Shown: positions 1 to 9,054, counted from the stretch's first letter. The stretch: 64,000 bases of DNA from Butyrivibrio sp. INlla21 (GCF_900116875.1 NZ_FPCC01000005.1:124001-188000); one strand, 5' to 3'. Numbers and translations are program-made. The notes: a model not told the origin generated them from the letters alone.

Positions 1-1059
1 AAATTGGCATCAGCACAAATAAAGAACTTTAATCTTCCCCTAAAAACCGAAGGTATCCAGCTTCTTTATAAGTGGCCCCTCATGCATGATCGCTATTCAA
101 GTCTGACAAAAGACGATTTCGTAATAGATACACCTTATCTGGTCTCCGATACATTACCTCTTTATTCTGTTCCTGAGGAGGAGGCAGAGATAGTAACATC
201 TGAGGAACGCGCTCCTATCAGTGATATTGGTCGTAACTACCTTGATAAAACAATAAAACTGTGCGAAGAAAAGAATATTCACCTTGTTCTTTTCCATACT
301 CCATATCCTGCACCCGAGACAACTCTGGCACAGCAAAATACCATTTCGGATATAGCTGCGGCGAACAACGTCCCGTTTATTGATTTTAATTATCTTGTGG
401 ATGAAATTGGCTTTGATATACACACTGACCAGGCAAGAGATCTTAATCACGTAAATCTCAGCGGTGGTGAAAAGATAACTGATTATCTCGGAAAATATCT
501 CATAGAAAACTATGGCATTAAAGATCACAGACAAGATCCGGGCTATGAAACCTGGAATAAAGACCTTAAGGCATGGCAAGTACTTCAATTAAAAGAAAGC
601 TTTGAAAAAACAAATAATATAGCAGAATGGTCAGACCTCTTTGCCGGTCAATTAAGCAATTATATGGTAATACTGACTCTTTCCGGTGATTATACTTCCG
701 AATCGGACGGATCTATTCAGAGCATCCTCGAAAAAGCTCCCGTTCCGGAAGATTTCTATGAAAAAGGCGGAACGGTAATACTCTATCGCGGTAACATCTT
801 ATATTACTCCGGCGGATGTGAAACTTATTCTTATTCACACAAATTTGAAAACGCCGTTGTGTCCATAGACAGAGTTACATCAGGTTCCGAAGATAGTCCT
901 TTTGAAGACGGAATATATATTTGGAATGAAAACTACATCATAAACAGCGATGGACTTAACGTTACTATATATGACGACAGTCTGGATATTGTTGTTGATT
1001 CTATTGGTGTTGATGCATGCCCTGACGAAGGCAAACTAATTAGAAACGAAATTGATTAA
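1..1059 (+). CDS. SGNH/AlgX-type protein of surface polymer acylation (5' partial)
   Basis: The frame is open from the first base, so the gene begins upstream of the window. The N-terminal 170 residues resemble the SGNH-hydrolase-like fold of AlgX/AlgJ/DltD proteins: a predicted strand reading VLFHTPYP near residue 99, then PFIDFNYL, then a D-x-x-H catalytic-type block (DLNHVNLSGG) near residue 146. The remaining 180 residues form a second domain that I do not recognise. The MBOAT gene starts 23 bp downstream, and SGNH plus MBOAT pairs typically transfer acetyl groups to extracellular polysaccharide or teichoic acid. That role is inferred from the family and the neighbour; the polymer is unknown. 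Confidence 0.6.
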   Translation, partial: KLASAQIKNFNLPLKTEGIQLLYKWPLMHDRYSSLTKDDFVIDTPYLVSDTLPLYSVPEEEAEIVTSEERAPISDIGRNYLDKTIKLCEEKNIHLVLFHTPYPAPETTLAQQNTISDIAAANNVPFIDFNYLVDEIGFDIHTDQARDLNHVNLSGGEKITDYLGKYLIENYGIKDHRQDPGYETWNKDLKAWQVLQLKESFEKTNNIAEWSDLFAGQLSNYMVILTLSGDYTSESDGSIQSILEKAPVPEDFYEKGGTVILYRGNILYYSGGCETYSYSHKFENAVVSIDRVTSGSEDSPFEDGIYIWNENYIINSDGLNVTIYDDSLDIVVDSIGVDACPDEGKLIRNEID

Positions 1060-1082
1060 ACTGATATAAATGGAGATTACCA

Positions 1083-2507
1083 ATGTTTATTACTTACCAG
1101 TTGCTCTTTCCTTTAGTATTTATAATACTTCTGCTGGAATTCATAGTTCCCAAAAAGATCCGTTCTTTTTTACTTCTTGCATTAAGCTTTTTCCTTTATT
1201 ACATTTGCGGAACGGCATCTTTTTATATCCTGCCTGCAATGGGCGTTGTTTCATACGTTTCGACAATGGCAATAAAAAAGCTTGGTTCTCAGGCCGCCAA
1301 AAAAGTGATTCTTTTCTCAAGTATCATTGTAATAGTAGGACTTATGCTTGCATTTAGATACACGGGGATCAAAAATGCCTCTCCGCTTGGATTGTCATTC
1401 TTTGCCTTGGAAGCCATTTCCTACATTTCAGATTGTTATACAGGAAAAATAGAAACAGAGAATAATCCTCTTTATGTTCTCTTATATATCGCATTCTTTC
1501 CCACTGTTATTTCCGGTCCTATTGAGAGAGGCGGTAATCTGATTCCTCAATTCAAGAAGCTTGACTCTTGTTCTAGAAAAGATTTATTGGATATAAACAG
1601 ACTGTGTGACAATGCAATAATCATCATATTCGGAATGTTCGTAAAGCTTGTGATAGCTGACAGACTTTCAATAGTTTCCAATACTATTTTCTCAACTTAT
1701 TATCGCTACGGAACCACGGTTCTGATAATAGGTGCGATCAGCTTCGGAATGCAGCTTTACTGTGATTTTATGGCTTATTCACACATAGCTCTGGGAATTG
1801 CCGGAATGTTTAATATCGGCATAATGGATAACTTTAAGGCTCCTTACCTGTCTGTATCTGTCACAGACTTCTGGAGAAGATGGCATATATCGCTCAGCTC
1901 GTGGCTTAGAGATTATGTTTACATTCCACTTGGCGGAAACAGAAAAGGTAAGCTGAGAAAATATCTCAACACATTTATTACCTTTGTTATAAGTGGTATA
2001 TGGCATGGTTCGGGCCTTAGCTTTTTGGTATGGGGTTGCCTTCATGGGCTCTATATCATGATAGAAAACCTTCTTACCGATATTGGACTCATGAAAAAAG
2101 ATAAAAGCTCCATCCCCTTCGGCGGGCGCTTTTTAAGAGCTGTAGTTACGTTTGTACTGGTAGATTTTGCCTGGATCTTTTTTAAGGCAGATTCAACCAA
2201 GATTGCATGTGCATATATTAAACAAATGTTTACCGTCAAGGATTTCTGGATCCTATCAGATATGAACAAGCTTTTTTCGTTTGGACTTGGAATTCAGGAA
2301 GTACTTATTCTCATAACGGCACTGCTTATCCTGGCCGGTATGGACTTTGTCACTTATAAGAACAATTTAAGAGTCGACAGTTGGCTTAAGATTCAAGGTC
2401 CTGTATTCAGAGTAATATTCACTCTTGCAATTTTGCTGTTTACAATAGTATTCGGCATATACGGCGAAACTGTCGATCCTGCAACCTTTTACTATATGTC
2501 ATTTTAA
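1083..2507 (+). CDS. MBOAT family O-acyltransferase (AlgI/DltB-like)
   Basis: A polytopic membrane protein of 474 residues, the normal length for AlgI-type MBOAT proteins. Diagnostic motifs are visible: TDFWRRWHISLSSWLRDYVY near residue 260, then GGNRKGK, and the catalytic histidine region SGIWHGSGLSF near residue 305. These enzymes move acyl groups across the membrane onto extracellular polymers, working with an SGNH partner, here the gene just upstream. The ATG follows a GGAG-type site. The pair probably forms an operon that ends at the hairpin immediately after this stop codon. Confidence 0.9.
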   Translation: MFITYQLLFPLVFIILLLEFIVPKKIRSFLLLALSFFLYYICGTASFYILPAMGVVSYVSTMAIKKLGSQAAKKVILFSSIIVIVGLMLAFRYTGIKNASPLGLSFFALEAISYISDCYTGKIETENNPLYVLLYIAFFPTVISGPIERGGNLIPQFKKLDSCSRKDLLDINRLCDNAIIIIFGMFVKLVIADRLSIVSNTIFSTYYRYGTTVLIIGAISFGMQLYCDFMAYSHIALGIAGMFNIGIMDNFKAPYLSVSVTDFWRRWHISLSSWLRDYVYIPLGGNRKGKLRKYLNTFITFVISGIWHGSGLSFLVWGCLHGLYIMIENLLTDIGLMKKDKSSIPFGGRFLRAVVTFVLVDFAWIFFKADSTKIACAYIKQMFTVKDFWILSDMNKLFSFGLGIQEVLILITALLILAGMDFVTYKNNLRVDSWLKIQGPVFRVIFTLAILLFTIVFGIYGETVDPATFYYMSF

Positions 2508-2509
2508 AA

Positions 2510-2544
2510 AACCGAGACAAAGAATTATGTTCTTTGTCTCGGTT
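2510..2544. terminator. Bidirectional intrinsic terminator
   Basis: A perfect 15-bp inverted repeat (left arm 2510-2524, right arm 2530-2544) lies between the convergent MBOAT gene and the small membrane protein gene. It carries A/T tracts on both sides, so it can terminate transcripts from both strands. Confidence 0.85.
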
Positions 2545-2571
2545 CATTATTTTCTGCATTAAAAACTATTC

Positions 2572-2754
2572 TTAAAACCCTACGCTTTTTATTGCACATG
2601 CTGCCGCCATAACCACCAGAACAATGGCAAAAATGCGCATCCACCGATATGTCTCGGGCTCTTCTTCATTATTCTTGTTAAGTTCACCGATAGTGAACAC
2701 TACCACCGCAATTATAAAAATAACTGCTGCCAAAACAGCCAAAATTTTTCCCAT
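2572..2754 (-). CDS. Small two-helix membrane protein, unknown function
   Basis: A 60-residue protein with two hydrophobic segments (about 4-22 and 41-57) separated by a charged loop rich in N and E (KNNEEEPETYR). The ATG has a good GGAGG site 5 bp upstream, and the gene starts just after the plsC-like stop codon, so it is likely the last gene of the exonuclease-plsC operon. I recognise no family. Confidence 0.6.
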   Translation of the reverse strand: MGKILAVLAAVIFIIAVVVFTIGELNKNNEEEPETYRWMRIFAIVLVVMAAACAIKSVGF

Positions 2755-2772
2755 ATCATCCTCCGCGCCGTA

Positions 2773-3492
2773 TCAGCCCGCCAAATGCTCTTTTATCTTA
2801 TCTTTGATCCTATTCTCAACCAATGCTGCTATATCCTTGGTCTTCATATTCTTATATTCATCATACATTATCGGCTCAAGATAGTATACATATGTCGTCA
2901 CCGGTCCGTAATGATCACTGTTATAAACTTTATAAGAATCAACAAGCGCCACCGGCACTATCGGAACTTTGGACATCTGCGCAACCTTAAAGCTTCCGGC
3001 TTTAAACGGTTCAACAACATTGCCGTTATTTTCCTTATATCCGCCTTCCGGGAAAAGAATGTACTTCTTTCCTTGTTCCAGTTCTTTTGCCATCTCCTGA
3101 AAAACTGTTATTGTCTGTCTGGGATTATTAAGATAAATAGACTTTCCTCTAACCAGTAATAAAAACTCATAAACAAGCGGTATCTTCGACCTCTCTATAT
3201 CCATAACAAAAGAAATCGGCTTTTCGTGTGTTGCAAAAATCCCGGGAACATCATATTTACCTTGATGATTGGGATATAGCATGTAACCACCTTCCTTGGG
3301 AAGATTCTCGGCTCCGTATGCTATGGTTTTATAGCCTGATGATCTGTTCATGACATCTACCATCTCTCTTGCCACAGCATAACAGTCCTCTTCCGAGTGC
3401 TTCTGAGGGTTTCTGACCCATATCCTGGCTTTGATGATGTAATAAATGATCTTATGTAGATTGATCAGTATCGTATGATAATAATTCCTCAT
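2773..3492 (-). CDS. plsC: 1-acyl-sn-glycerol-3-phosphate acyltransferase (PlsC family)
   Basis: A 239-residue acyltransferase of the lysophosphatidic acid acyltransferase family, which makes phosphatidic acid at the membrane face. The catalytic H-x4-D motif is NHQGKYD (H76, D81). The substrate-binding FPEGG motif is at 147-151. A short hydrophobic N-terminus (about 5-20) probably anchors it to the membrane. It starts 8 bp after the stop codon of the upstream exonuclease gene, so the two are likely cotranscribed. The acyl acceptor cannot be told from sequence; PlsC is the default member. Confidence 0.85.
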   Translation of the reverse strand: MRNYYHTILINLHKIIYYIIKARIWVRNPQKHSEEDCYAVAREMVDVMNRSSGYKTIAYGAENLPKEGGYMLYPNHQGKYDVPGIFATHEKPISFVMDIERSKIPLVYEFLLLVRGKSIYLNNPRQTITVFQEMAKELEQGKKYILFPEGGYKENNGNVVEPFKAGSFKVAQMSKVPIVPVALVDSYKVYNSDHYGPVTTYVYYLEPIMYDEYKNMKTKDIAALVENRIKDKIKEHLAG

Positions 3493-3500
3493 TTAGAAAA

Positions 3501-4541
3501 TTATACTCCAATCTTATCCAATAGTGATTTAAACCCGTATATCTCGAATTGCTCTTTTGCCTTGGTTTTATCAAAATTGAGCTTGAAATCATCAAGTGAA
3601 ATATCAAAAGGATAATCTTTCCTGATCTCTGCGAGATCTTTAGACAATATTGCAAGATCACGATACTCGATAAGCGCCTTTAAAGGGCTTCTGGAGATGC
3701 CAAGCTCTTCTTTCCACTTCTTGGCCAGCTCTTTTTGCTCCTTATCATCTTTGCAATCATCAATTGCCTCATATATGCCCTCAACAGTGCCATACTCAGC
3801 CAAAAGAGGTAATGCAGCGCTGCTAACTCCCTTAACCCCCGGGATGTTATCGCTTGAATCACCTTGGATTCCCTTAAGATCGGGTATTTGGTCGGGACGA
3901 ACACCATATTCCTTAAGACATAGATCCGGTGTAACTTCAAATGCCTTATCAGGTATGGCCGCAAGCTTACTGTCCCACCCATACTCTGCTCCATACTTGG
4001 TTTGAAGCTCATTGGCAGTCTCCTGCTTGGTCTGTATAAGCCAAACTCTTGTATGATCGGTCACAAGCTGTAAATAATCATGGTCTTTGGTGATTATATA
4101 CATGGGAATGTCTTTCTCATAGCGTCCGGCCACGCTTCCCACGATGTCATCCGCCTCATAATTCTCGTCAAAAAGGACCTTAAAGCCCATTTCCTTCAAC
4201 ATATTCTCCATATTGACGAACTGCTCCTTCAAAGGTTCGGGCGTATCCCCTCGGTTTGCCTTATATTCGGCATATTTCTCTCTTCTGAAGGTATCTCTCG
4301 TCATATCGAAAGCGAACATGATATGCGTAGGCTTCTGCTCATCTATTATTTTAAGAATTGTTCTCATCATGCCAAACATCGCATTGGTATACTGTCCCTT
4401 GGCATTATGCATGATCTGAGAGTAAAGTTTTTCCTTTTTCTCAGGATCCTTTTCGAACATAATTGCCTTGGGAAGATTGCCATAGTAGTTTGTCACTAGC
4501 ATAGAACTTCCGTCAATTAGTATGAATTTCTCGTTTGCCAT
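3501..4541 (-). CDS. Stand-alone 5'-3' exonuclease (Pol I N-terminal domain family)
   Basis: A 346-residue protein of the FEN-like 5' nuclease family without a polymerase domain. The metal-binding acidic clusters are visible: LIDGSSML near the N-terminus, FAFDMTRDTFRR near 77, YEADDIVG near 130 and KGIQGDSSDNIPGVKG near 230, followed by the helix-hairpin-helix region. Start choice: the ATG at 4541 has GGAG 5 bp upstream, whereas the open frame extends a further 11 codons with no such site. Between the nuclease core and the SSDN block there is an insertion of about 45 residues. It is probably a DNA repair or primer-removal nuclease. Confidence 0.88.
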   Translation of the reverse strand: MANEKFILIDGSSMLVTNYYGNLPKAIMFEKDPEKKEKLYSQIMHNAKGQYTNAMFGMMRTILKIIDEQKPTHIMFAFDMTRDTFRREKYAEYKANRGDTPEPLKEQFVNMENMLKEMGFKVLFDENYEADDIVGSVAGRYEKDIPMYIITKDHDYLQLVTDHTRVWLIQTKQETANELQTKYGAEYGWDSKLAAIPDKAFEVTPDLCLKEYGVRPDQIPDLKGIQGDSSDNIPGVKGVSSAALPLLAEYGTVEGIYEAIDDCKDDKEQKELAKKWKEELGISRSPLKALIEYRDLAILSKDLAEIRKDYPFDISLDDFKLNFDKTKAKEQFEIYGFKSLLDKIGV

Positions 4542-4591
4542 TATATCTCCATGGATTTTTATGTTTTTTCGCAATTTTAATGATAAAAGAA

Positions 4592-4620
4592 AACAGGTGC
4601 ATTGGCAAGATGCACCTGTT
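4592..4620 (-). terminator. Hairpin and T-rich tract (terminator or attenuator)
   Basis: A perfect 11-bp stem (4592-4602 with 4610-4620, 7-nt loop) is followed on the minus strand by TTTTCTTTTATC. It lies 51 bp upstream of the exonuclease start and 150 bp after the kinase-like gene. It either ends the kinase transcript or attenuates the exonuclease transcript. Confidence 0.7.
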
Positions 4621-4687
4621 CAGGTAGGAGATTTCTTATGACTATTGTATGTCACGTGTAAATAACGCCTTGGCATTGACGCATTTA

Positions 4688-4730
4688 CTTTGTTAGCATT
4701 TGCTAACAAAGACATATTAGCATATGCTAA
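4688..4730. promoter_or_regulatory. Two tandem TTAGCA..TGCTAA dyads
   Basis: The first dyad is a perfect 11-bp inverted repeat with a 2-bp centre (4688-4711, TTTGTTAGCA arm). The second is a perfect 14-bp palindrome (4717-4730, TTAGCATATGCTAA). Their centres are 24 bp apart. They lie in a 231-bp gap between two minus-strand genes and look like paired operators. The regulator is unknown. Confidence 0.5.
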
Positions 4731-4772
4731 CAAGATATGCAAGTGCTTTTTTCTAAAAAACTTTCTCAAATA

Positions 4773-5408
4773 TTAAGAGAGACAATCCCCAAATCTCACT
4801 CTCATATGCGCCTTGATGGCCTCTACGCAGCCCTCAAAGCCAAGCTTACTGCTGTCCAGACATAGGTCATAATTTCGCGCATCCGACCACTTACGTCCTG
4901 TGTGATGCTCATAGTATTCAGATCTGTACTTATCTTCCTTGCGGATAAACTTTTCAAGCTCATCTCCGCGAAGACTCTGAACTTTCGCAGCCTGCTCAAG
5001 CAGGTAGTTCATAGGCGCATGTACAAATACACTTAGAACGTTGTCGTAATCCTTGAGCACAAAGTTCGCAGCACGACCTATTATAACACAGCTCTCTTTA
5101 TCTGCGAGATTCTTTATTGTTTTTGCCTGGAAATTAAAGAGATTGTCAGGCTCGGTAAATTCCTTACTGTCCGGACCGATTATCTCACCCGTATAAACAT
5201 TTACAGGCGCCTTGAAGAAACCAACCGTTCTGCAACGCTCGTCTGCTTCTCTGAAGAGATCCTCATTTATACCACTCTCTTCCGATGCAAGCTTTATAAG
5301 ATCCTTGTTGTAATAATTGATACCAAGATCCTTTGCAAGCATCTTGCCCACGGTTCTACCGCCGCTTCCATACTGCCTTGCGATTGTAATGACAATGTTT
5401 TTCTTCAT
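4773..5408 (-). CDS. Cytidylate kinase-like family protein
   Basis: A 211-residue P-loop protein of the cytidylate-kinase-like family (AAA_26/Cytidylate_kin2 type). The N-terminus reads ITIARQYGSGGRTVGKMLA, the family phosphate-binding loop (residues 8-26). NYYNKDLIKLASEESGINED follows, and RKEDKYRSEYYEHHTGRKW lies near residue 155. It differs from canonical Cmk, so the nucleotide or small-molecule substrate is uncertain. The AAGGGGG site precedes the ATG. The gene is 23 bp downstream of livF and could be the last gene of the liv transcript. Confidence 0.8.
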   Translation of the reverse strand: MKKNIVITIARQYGSGGRTVGKMLAKDLGINYYNKDLIKLASEESGINEDLFREADERCRTVGFFKAPVNVYTGEIIGPDSKEFTEPDNLFNFQAKTIKNLADKESCVIIGRAANFVLKDYDNVLSVFVHAPMNYLLEQAAKVQSLRGDELEKFIRKEDKYRSEYYEHHTGRKWSDARNYDLCLDSSKLGFEGCVEAIKAHMRVRFGDCLS

Positions 5409-5431
5409 GCTTTTATCCCCCTTGAAGTGCT

Positions 5432-6145
5432 CTACTCACCTAAATAAGCTTTTTTTATGGCCTCATCGTTGAGAAGGTCTTTGGCGTCGCCTTCTTTTAC
5501 AATACTTCCCGTCTCAAGGACATAAGCTCTGTTTGCGATTGAAAGAGCCTTCTTCGCGTTCTGCTCAACCAAAAGAACGGTAACTCCGTCCTTATTAACA
5601 TCCTCAATTATCTTAAATATCTCATTTACAAAGATCGGTGAAAGCCCCATTGAAGGTTCATCCATAAGAATGAGATCGGGATGAGACATAAGCGCACGTC
5701 CCATTGCAAGCATCTGCTGCTCACCGCCGGAAAGAGTTCCCGCAAGCTGATTTTTTCTCTCCTCAAGTCTTGGGAAACGCTTGTATATATCAGCGAGTGT
5801 CTCTTCCATTTCTGCCTTACTCGATCTTGTGAAAGCACCCATCTTAAGATTCTGAAGGACCGTCATCTCGGCAAAAACTCTTCTTCCCTCGGGAACCTGG
5901 GCCATACCCATTCCAACAATCTTATGATTGGGAGTCTTTCTTAAATTAATTCCATTATAGTCTATTTCACCGGCGTTTGCTTGAATAAGTCCCGAAAGAG
6001 TATGAAGAGTCGTGGTCTTGCCTGCTCCGTTCGCACCTATAAGAGCCACGATCTCACCCTTATTTACATGAAAAGAAATTCCTTTAAGGGCTTTGATAAC
6101 GCCGTAGTATACACTTAAATTACTAACTTGTAGTATTTGATCCAT
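5432..6145 (-). CDS. livF: Branched-chain amino acid ABC transporter ATPase LivF
   Basis: A 237-residue ABC ATPase of the LivF type. Walker A is GANGAGKT (37-44), the signature is LSGGE (138-142), and Walker B is LILMDEP (158-164), followed by the LivF-typical PSMGLSP. The order livK, livH, livM, livG, livF on the minus strand is the standard layout for the high-affinity branched-chain amino acid importer. It powers uptake together with LivG. The end of the gene (YLGE, stop, then AGCACTT) is nearly identical to the end of livG. Confidence 0.95.
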   Translation of the reverse strand: MDQILQVSNLSVYYGVIKALKGISFHVNKGEIVALIGANGAGKTTTLHTLSGLIQANAGEIDYNGINLRKTPNHKIVGMGMAQVPEGRRVFAEMTVLQNLKMGAFTRSSKAEMEETLADIYKRFPRLEERKNQLAGTLSGGEQQMLAMGRALMSHPDLILMDEPSMGLSPIFVNEIFKIIEDVNKDGVTVLLVEQNAKKALSIANRAYVLETGSIVKEGDAKDLLNDEAIKKAYLGE

Positions 6146-6175
6146 ATGATAACCTCTATTCTATTCTGGGATAGT

Positions 6176-6250
6176 CACTACGCTCGTAAATACCTCGCTT
6201 AGTGTCTCCCCATGGTTCGCACTAGGCTCGATAATACCTCGCCAAGTGCT
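6176..6250 (-). repeat. Two tandem imperfect repeats able to form similar hairpins
   Basis: Two copies with a 44-bp period (starting 6176 and 6220) share CACTA, GCTCG, AATACCTCGC and AGTG blocks. On the minus strand each folds into a hairpin with a nearly identical loop (GAGGTATTATCGA and GAGGTATTTACGA) and differing but complementary arms. They fill the gap between livG and livF. Confidence 0.5.
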
Positions 6251-7009
6251 CTACTCACCTAGATATGCCTTTATTACTTCCGGATCCGCAAGCACTTCTT
6301 TGGTCTCTCCCTGGCAGAGAACCCTACCAAAGTTAAGCACCGTAAGCTTCTCACAGATACCGGATACCAGCTTCATATCATGCTCGATAAGAAGGATCGT
6401 CATTCCAAACTCCTTACGCACCAAAGCTATTGTATCCATTAGCTCGCCTGTCTCGTTGGGATTCATTCCGGCAGCGGGCTCATCAAGAAGAAGGAGCTTG
6501 GGATTGGTTGCCATAGCTCTTGCGATCTCAAGCTTTCTCTGCTTACCGTAAGGAAGATTTGAAGCAAGCGTATCTCTCTCTTTATCAAGATCGAAGACCT
6601 TCAGAAGACGCATAGCCTCTTCATCCATCTCTTTTTCCACTTTCTTATACTTACCAAGGTGAAGAATTCCTTCAAGAGTGCTGTATTTATAGTGCTCGGC
6701 AAGTCCAACCTTAACATTGTCTATAACAGGCATCTGCTTAAAGAGTCTGATGTTCTGGAATGTTCTTGCTATTCCGCAGTGATTGATCTCAATCGTACTC
6801 TTTCTTGTGATATCCTCACCGTCAAGTCTTATGATTCCCTCATTCGGTTTATAAACACCTGTCAAAAGATTGAACACAGTTGTCTTTCCCGCACCGTTAG
6901 GTCCGATAAGACCGTAAAGCTCACCTTTTTCAATTGAAATATTAAAATCATCAACAGCTCTGAGTCCACCAAAGGAGATGCTGAGATTATTTACATCCAA
7001 AAGTGCCAT
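6251..7009 (-). CDS. livG: Branched-chain amino acid ABC transporter ATPase LivG
   Basis: A 252-residue ABC ATPase of the LivG type, slightly longer than LivF as usual. Walker A is GPNGAGKT (36-43), the Q-loop region is ARTFQNIRLF, the C-loop is the variant LPYGKQRKLEIARA, and Walker B reads LLLLDEPAAGMNP. The variant C-loop is characteristic of LivG. The start codon overlaps the stop of livM (TAATG), which implies translational coupling. It is separated from livF by a 105-bp gap holding two small repeats. Confidence 0.95.
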   Translation of the reverse strand: MALLDVNNLSISFGGLRAVDDFNISIEKGELYGLIGPNGAGKTTVFNLLTGVYKPNEGIIRLDGEDITRKSTIEINHCGIARTFQNIRLFKQMPVIDNVKVGLAEHYKYSTLEGILHLGKYKKVEKEMDEEAMRLLKVFDLDKERDTLASNLPYGKQRKLEIARAMATNPKLLLLDEPAAGMNPNETGELMDTIALVRKEFGMTILLIEHDMKLVSGICEKLTVLNFGRVLCQGETKEVLADPEVIKAYLGE

Positions 7010-8070
7010 TATGCGATCTCCTTTCCGCTGTTTTTCTTAAATCCAAATCTACCTAGCGTTCTCTTTCTCCATTCAATGATCTTCGGTGACCAGTTAACGA
7101 TCATCATAACAATAAGAACGATTGAATAGATCAGCATACGATAGTTACTGAAACCTCTGAGGAGCTCGGGAAGCAAGTAAAGTATGCAAGCCGCAATAAC
7201 GCTGCCTCTGATATTTCCGATTCCGCCGAGCACAACATATACCAGGATCATGATCGAAGCATTATAACCAAAATACTGTGATGTAGCCGTAAGCGTAGTA
7301 ATATTGTGAGAGAAAAGAACTCCCGCAGCGCCTGCAATGGCTGCCGAAATGGTAAATGCCATCATCTTATATCCCGTGACATTGATACCCGTAGATTCCG
7401 CTGCGATATAATTATCACGGATTGCCATGATCGCACGTCCGTCTCTTGAATTTATCAGATTGAGCACTACAAAAAGAGAAATCAGAAGTACGATTATTCC
7501 TATTGTAAAAGTTGAATCATGCGGAGTTCCGGTTATACCCATTGCTCCGTTTACAATAACCTCTCCTCCTTCATCGAGTCCAAGTTCCATCGCATTCTTA
7601 AGTGAAAAATGGATACCGCTCTTATCAATTCCTATATAAAAAGCATTGATAATATTCTTGATGATCTCACCAAACGCAAGAGTTACGATCGCAAGATAGT
7701 CACCCTTAAGTCTGAGAACCGGGATACCGATAAGAAATCCGAAAAGTGCCGCAAACGCGATTCCTATAAGGAAAGCAAGGAAAAACCTGATTCCCGAAGG
7801 AAGGATCTCTGCTGTCGCCTTAGAGAAAAAAGCGCTTGTAAATGCACCGATGCACATAAATCCGCAGTGTCCTATACTAAGCTCTCCCAAAATACCTACG
7901 CAGAGATTAAGCGCAACCGCAATCACAGCATAATAAGTCATGGGAATAAGAAGCCCCTTCATATGACTCGAAAGATTTCCGGTAGATGCAAGCACCGTGA
8001 AAAGAACAAATGCTGCAACCACAATTCCGTATGTGATTAAATTATTTTTTGTTATCTTATTTATCTTCAT
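7009..8070 (-). CDS. livM: Branched-chain amino acid ABC transporter permease LivM
   Basis: A 353-residue polytopic permease. Family landmarks are LCVGILGELSIGHCGFMCIGAF in the N-terminal third, then RLKGDYLAIVTLAFGEI (the cytoplasmic EAA-like coupling region), and NIRGSVIAACILYLLPELLR near the C-terminus. It forms the heterodimeric membrane channel with LivH. Its stop overlaps the livG start by one base. The C-terminal tail is basic (WRKRTLGRFGFKKN), as expected for a cytoplasmic end. Confidence 0.93.
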   Translation of the reverse strand: MKINKITKNNLITYGIVVAAFVLFTVLASTGNLSSHMKGLLIPMTYYAVIAVALNLCVGILGELSIGHCGFMCIGAFTSAFFSKATAEILPSGIRFFLAFLIGIAFAALFGFLIGIPVLRLKGDYLAIVTLAFGEIIKNIINAFYIGIDKSGIHFSLKNAMELGLDEGGEVIVNGAMGITGTPHDSTFTIGIIVLLISLFVVLNLINSRDGRAIMAIRDNYIAAESTGINVTGYKMMAFTISAAIAGAAGVLFSHNITTLTATSQYFGYNASIMILVYVVLGGIGNIRGSVIAACILYLLPELLRGFSNYRMLIYSIVLIVMMIVNWSPKIIEWRKRTLGRFGFKKNSGKEIA

Positions 8071-8087
8071 ATTTCACACCGCCTTTT

Positions 8088-8972
8088 TCAGACTTTCTCC
8101 TGAATAACCTTGCCCAGAATACCTGTAGGCTTAACAAGCAGCACTACTACAAGAATTCCGAATACAATGGCATCAGAAAGCTGTGATGAAATATATGTCT
8201 TACTTAAGATCTCAACAATTCCGAGTACAAGACCTCCGATCATAGCCCCGGGGATAGAACCGATTCCTCCGAGAACCGCTGCTACGAACGCCTTGATTCC
8301 GGGCATTGCTCCCGTGTACGGAGAAAGTGAAGGATAAGCTGAGCACAAAAGAGCTCCCGCAACAGCTGCAAGCGAAGAACCTATCGCAAAGGTAAGCATA
8401 ATGGTCTTATTTACATTTATACCCATAAGTGTAGCTGCACCCTTATCCTCGGCTACCGCAAGCATAGCCTGTCCCTGTTTGGTCTTATTGATAAAAAGCT
8501 GCAGTGCTATAAGAATAACAACACTTACTGCAATGGTAACGACCGTTACACCCTGAATTCTAAGCTGGCCGCCGGCAAAAGATAAACCTTCCCATTTAAT
8601 GACAGATGTGAAAGACTTAATATCCGCTCCGAAAATAAGAAGCGCCACATTCTCCAGAAAATAACTGACACCAATGGCCGTAATAAGAACCGCCAACGGA
8701 GACGCTGCTCCTCTAAGGGGTCTGTATGCAACAAACTCAGTTGTAATACCAAGAAGTGTACACAGTATGACCGCCAATATTATTCCCACGACAGAATTTC
8801 CGCCGAGCGCCGCACTGACAGAAAAGATAATGTAGCAGCCCACCATGATAAAATCTCCGTGTGCAAAATTAAGCATCTTGGCAATTCCGTATACCATTGT
8901 GTATCCCAACGCGATTATCGCATAGATACTTCCCAGACTAAGTCCGTTAATGAGATAGGTTAAAAAGCTCAT
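8088..8972 (-). CDS. livH: Branched-chain amino acid ABC transporter permease LivH
   Basis: A 294-residue permease with the LivH hallmarks NGLSLGSIYAIIALGYTMVYG and LNFAHGDFIMVGCY at the N-terminus and AVLGGIGSIPGAMIGGLVLG near residue 230. It pairs with LivM. The gene starts 151 bp downstream of livK with an intervening terminator, so livHMGF may be expressed partly by readthrough and partly from an AT-rich promoter region at 8973-9050. Confidence 0.93.
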   Translation of the reverse strand: MSFLTYLINGLSLGSIYAIIALGYTMVYGIAKMLNFAHGDFIMVGCYIIFSVSAALGGNSVVGIILAVILCTLLGITTEFVAYRPLRGAASPLAVLITAIGVSYFLENVALLIFGADIKSFTSVIKWEGLSFAGGQLRIQGVTVVTIAVSVVILIALQLFINKTKQGQAMLAVAEDKGAATLMGINVNKTIMLTFAIGSSLAAVAGALLCSAYPSLSPYTGAMPGIKAFVAAVLGGIGSIPGAMIGGLVLGIVEILSKTYISSQLSDAIVFGILVVVLLVKPTGILGKVIQEKV

Positions 8973-9054
8973 CTCAAACCTCCAAAAAACAATAGATCTT
9001 TTAATTGATTGATTAATCTAGCATACCATAAAAATTAACTTTTTATTAGCTAAA

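Noticed and set aside
4080-4499. A 139-codon open frame on the plus strand opposite the exonuclease gene
   Set aside because: It lies wholly inside a well-supported gene, has no ribosome binding site and encodes no recognisable protein.
4688-4711. Rex (NADH-sensing) operator
   Set aside because: TTGTTA and TAACAA half-sites are present but separated by 8 bp instead of the usual 6, and the second dyad has only one such half-site.
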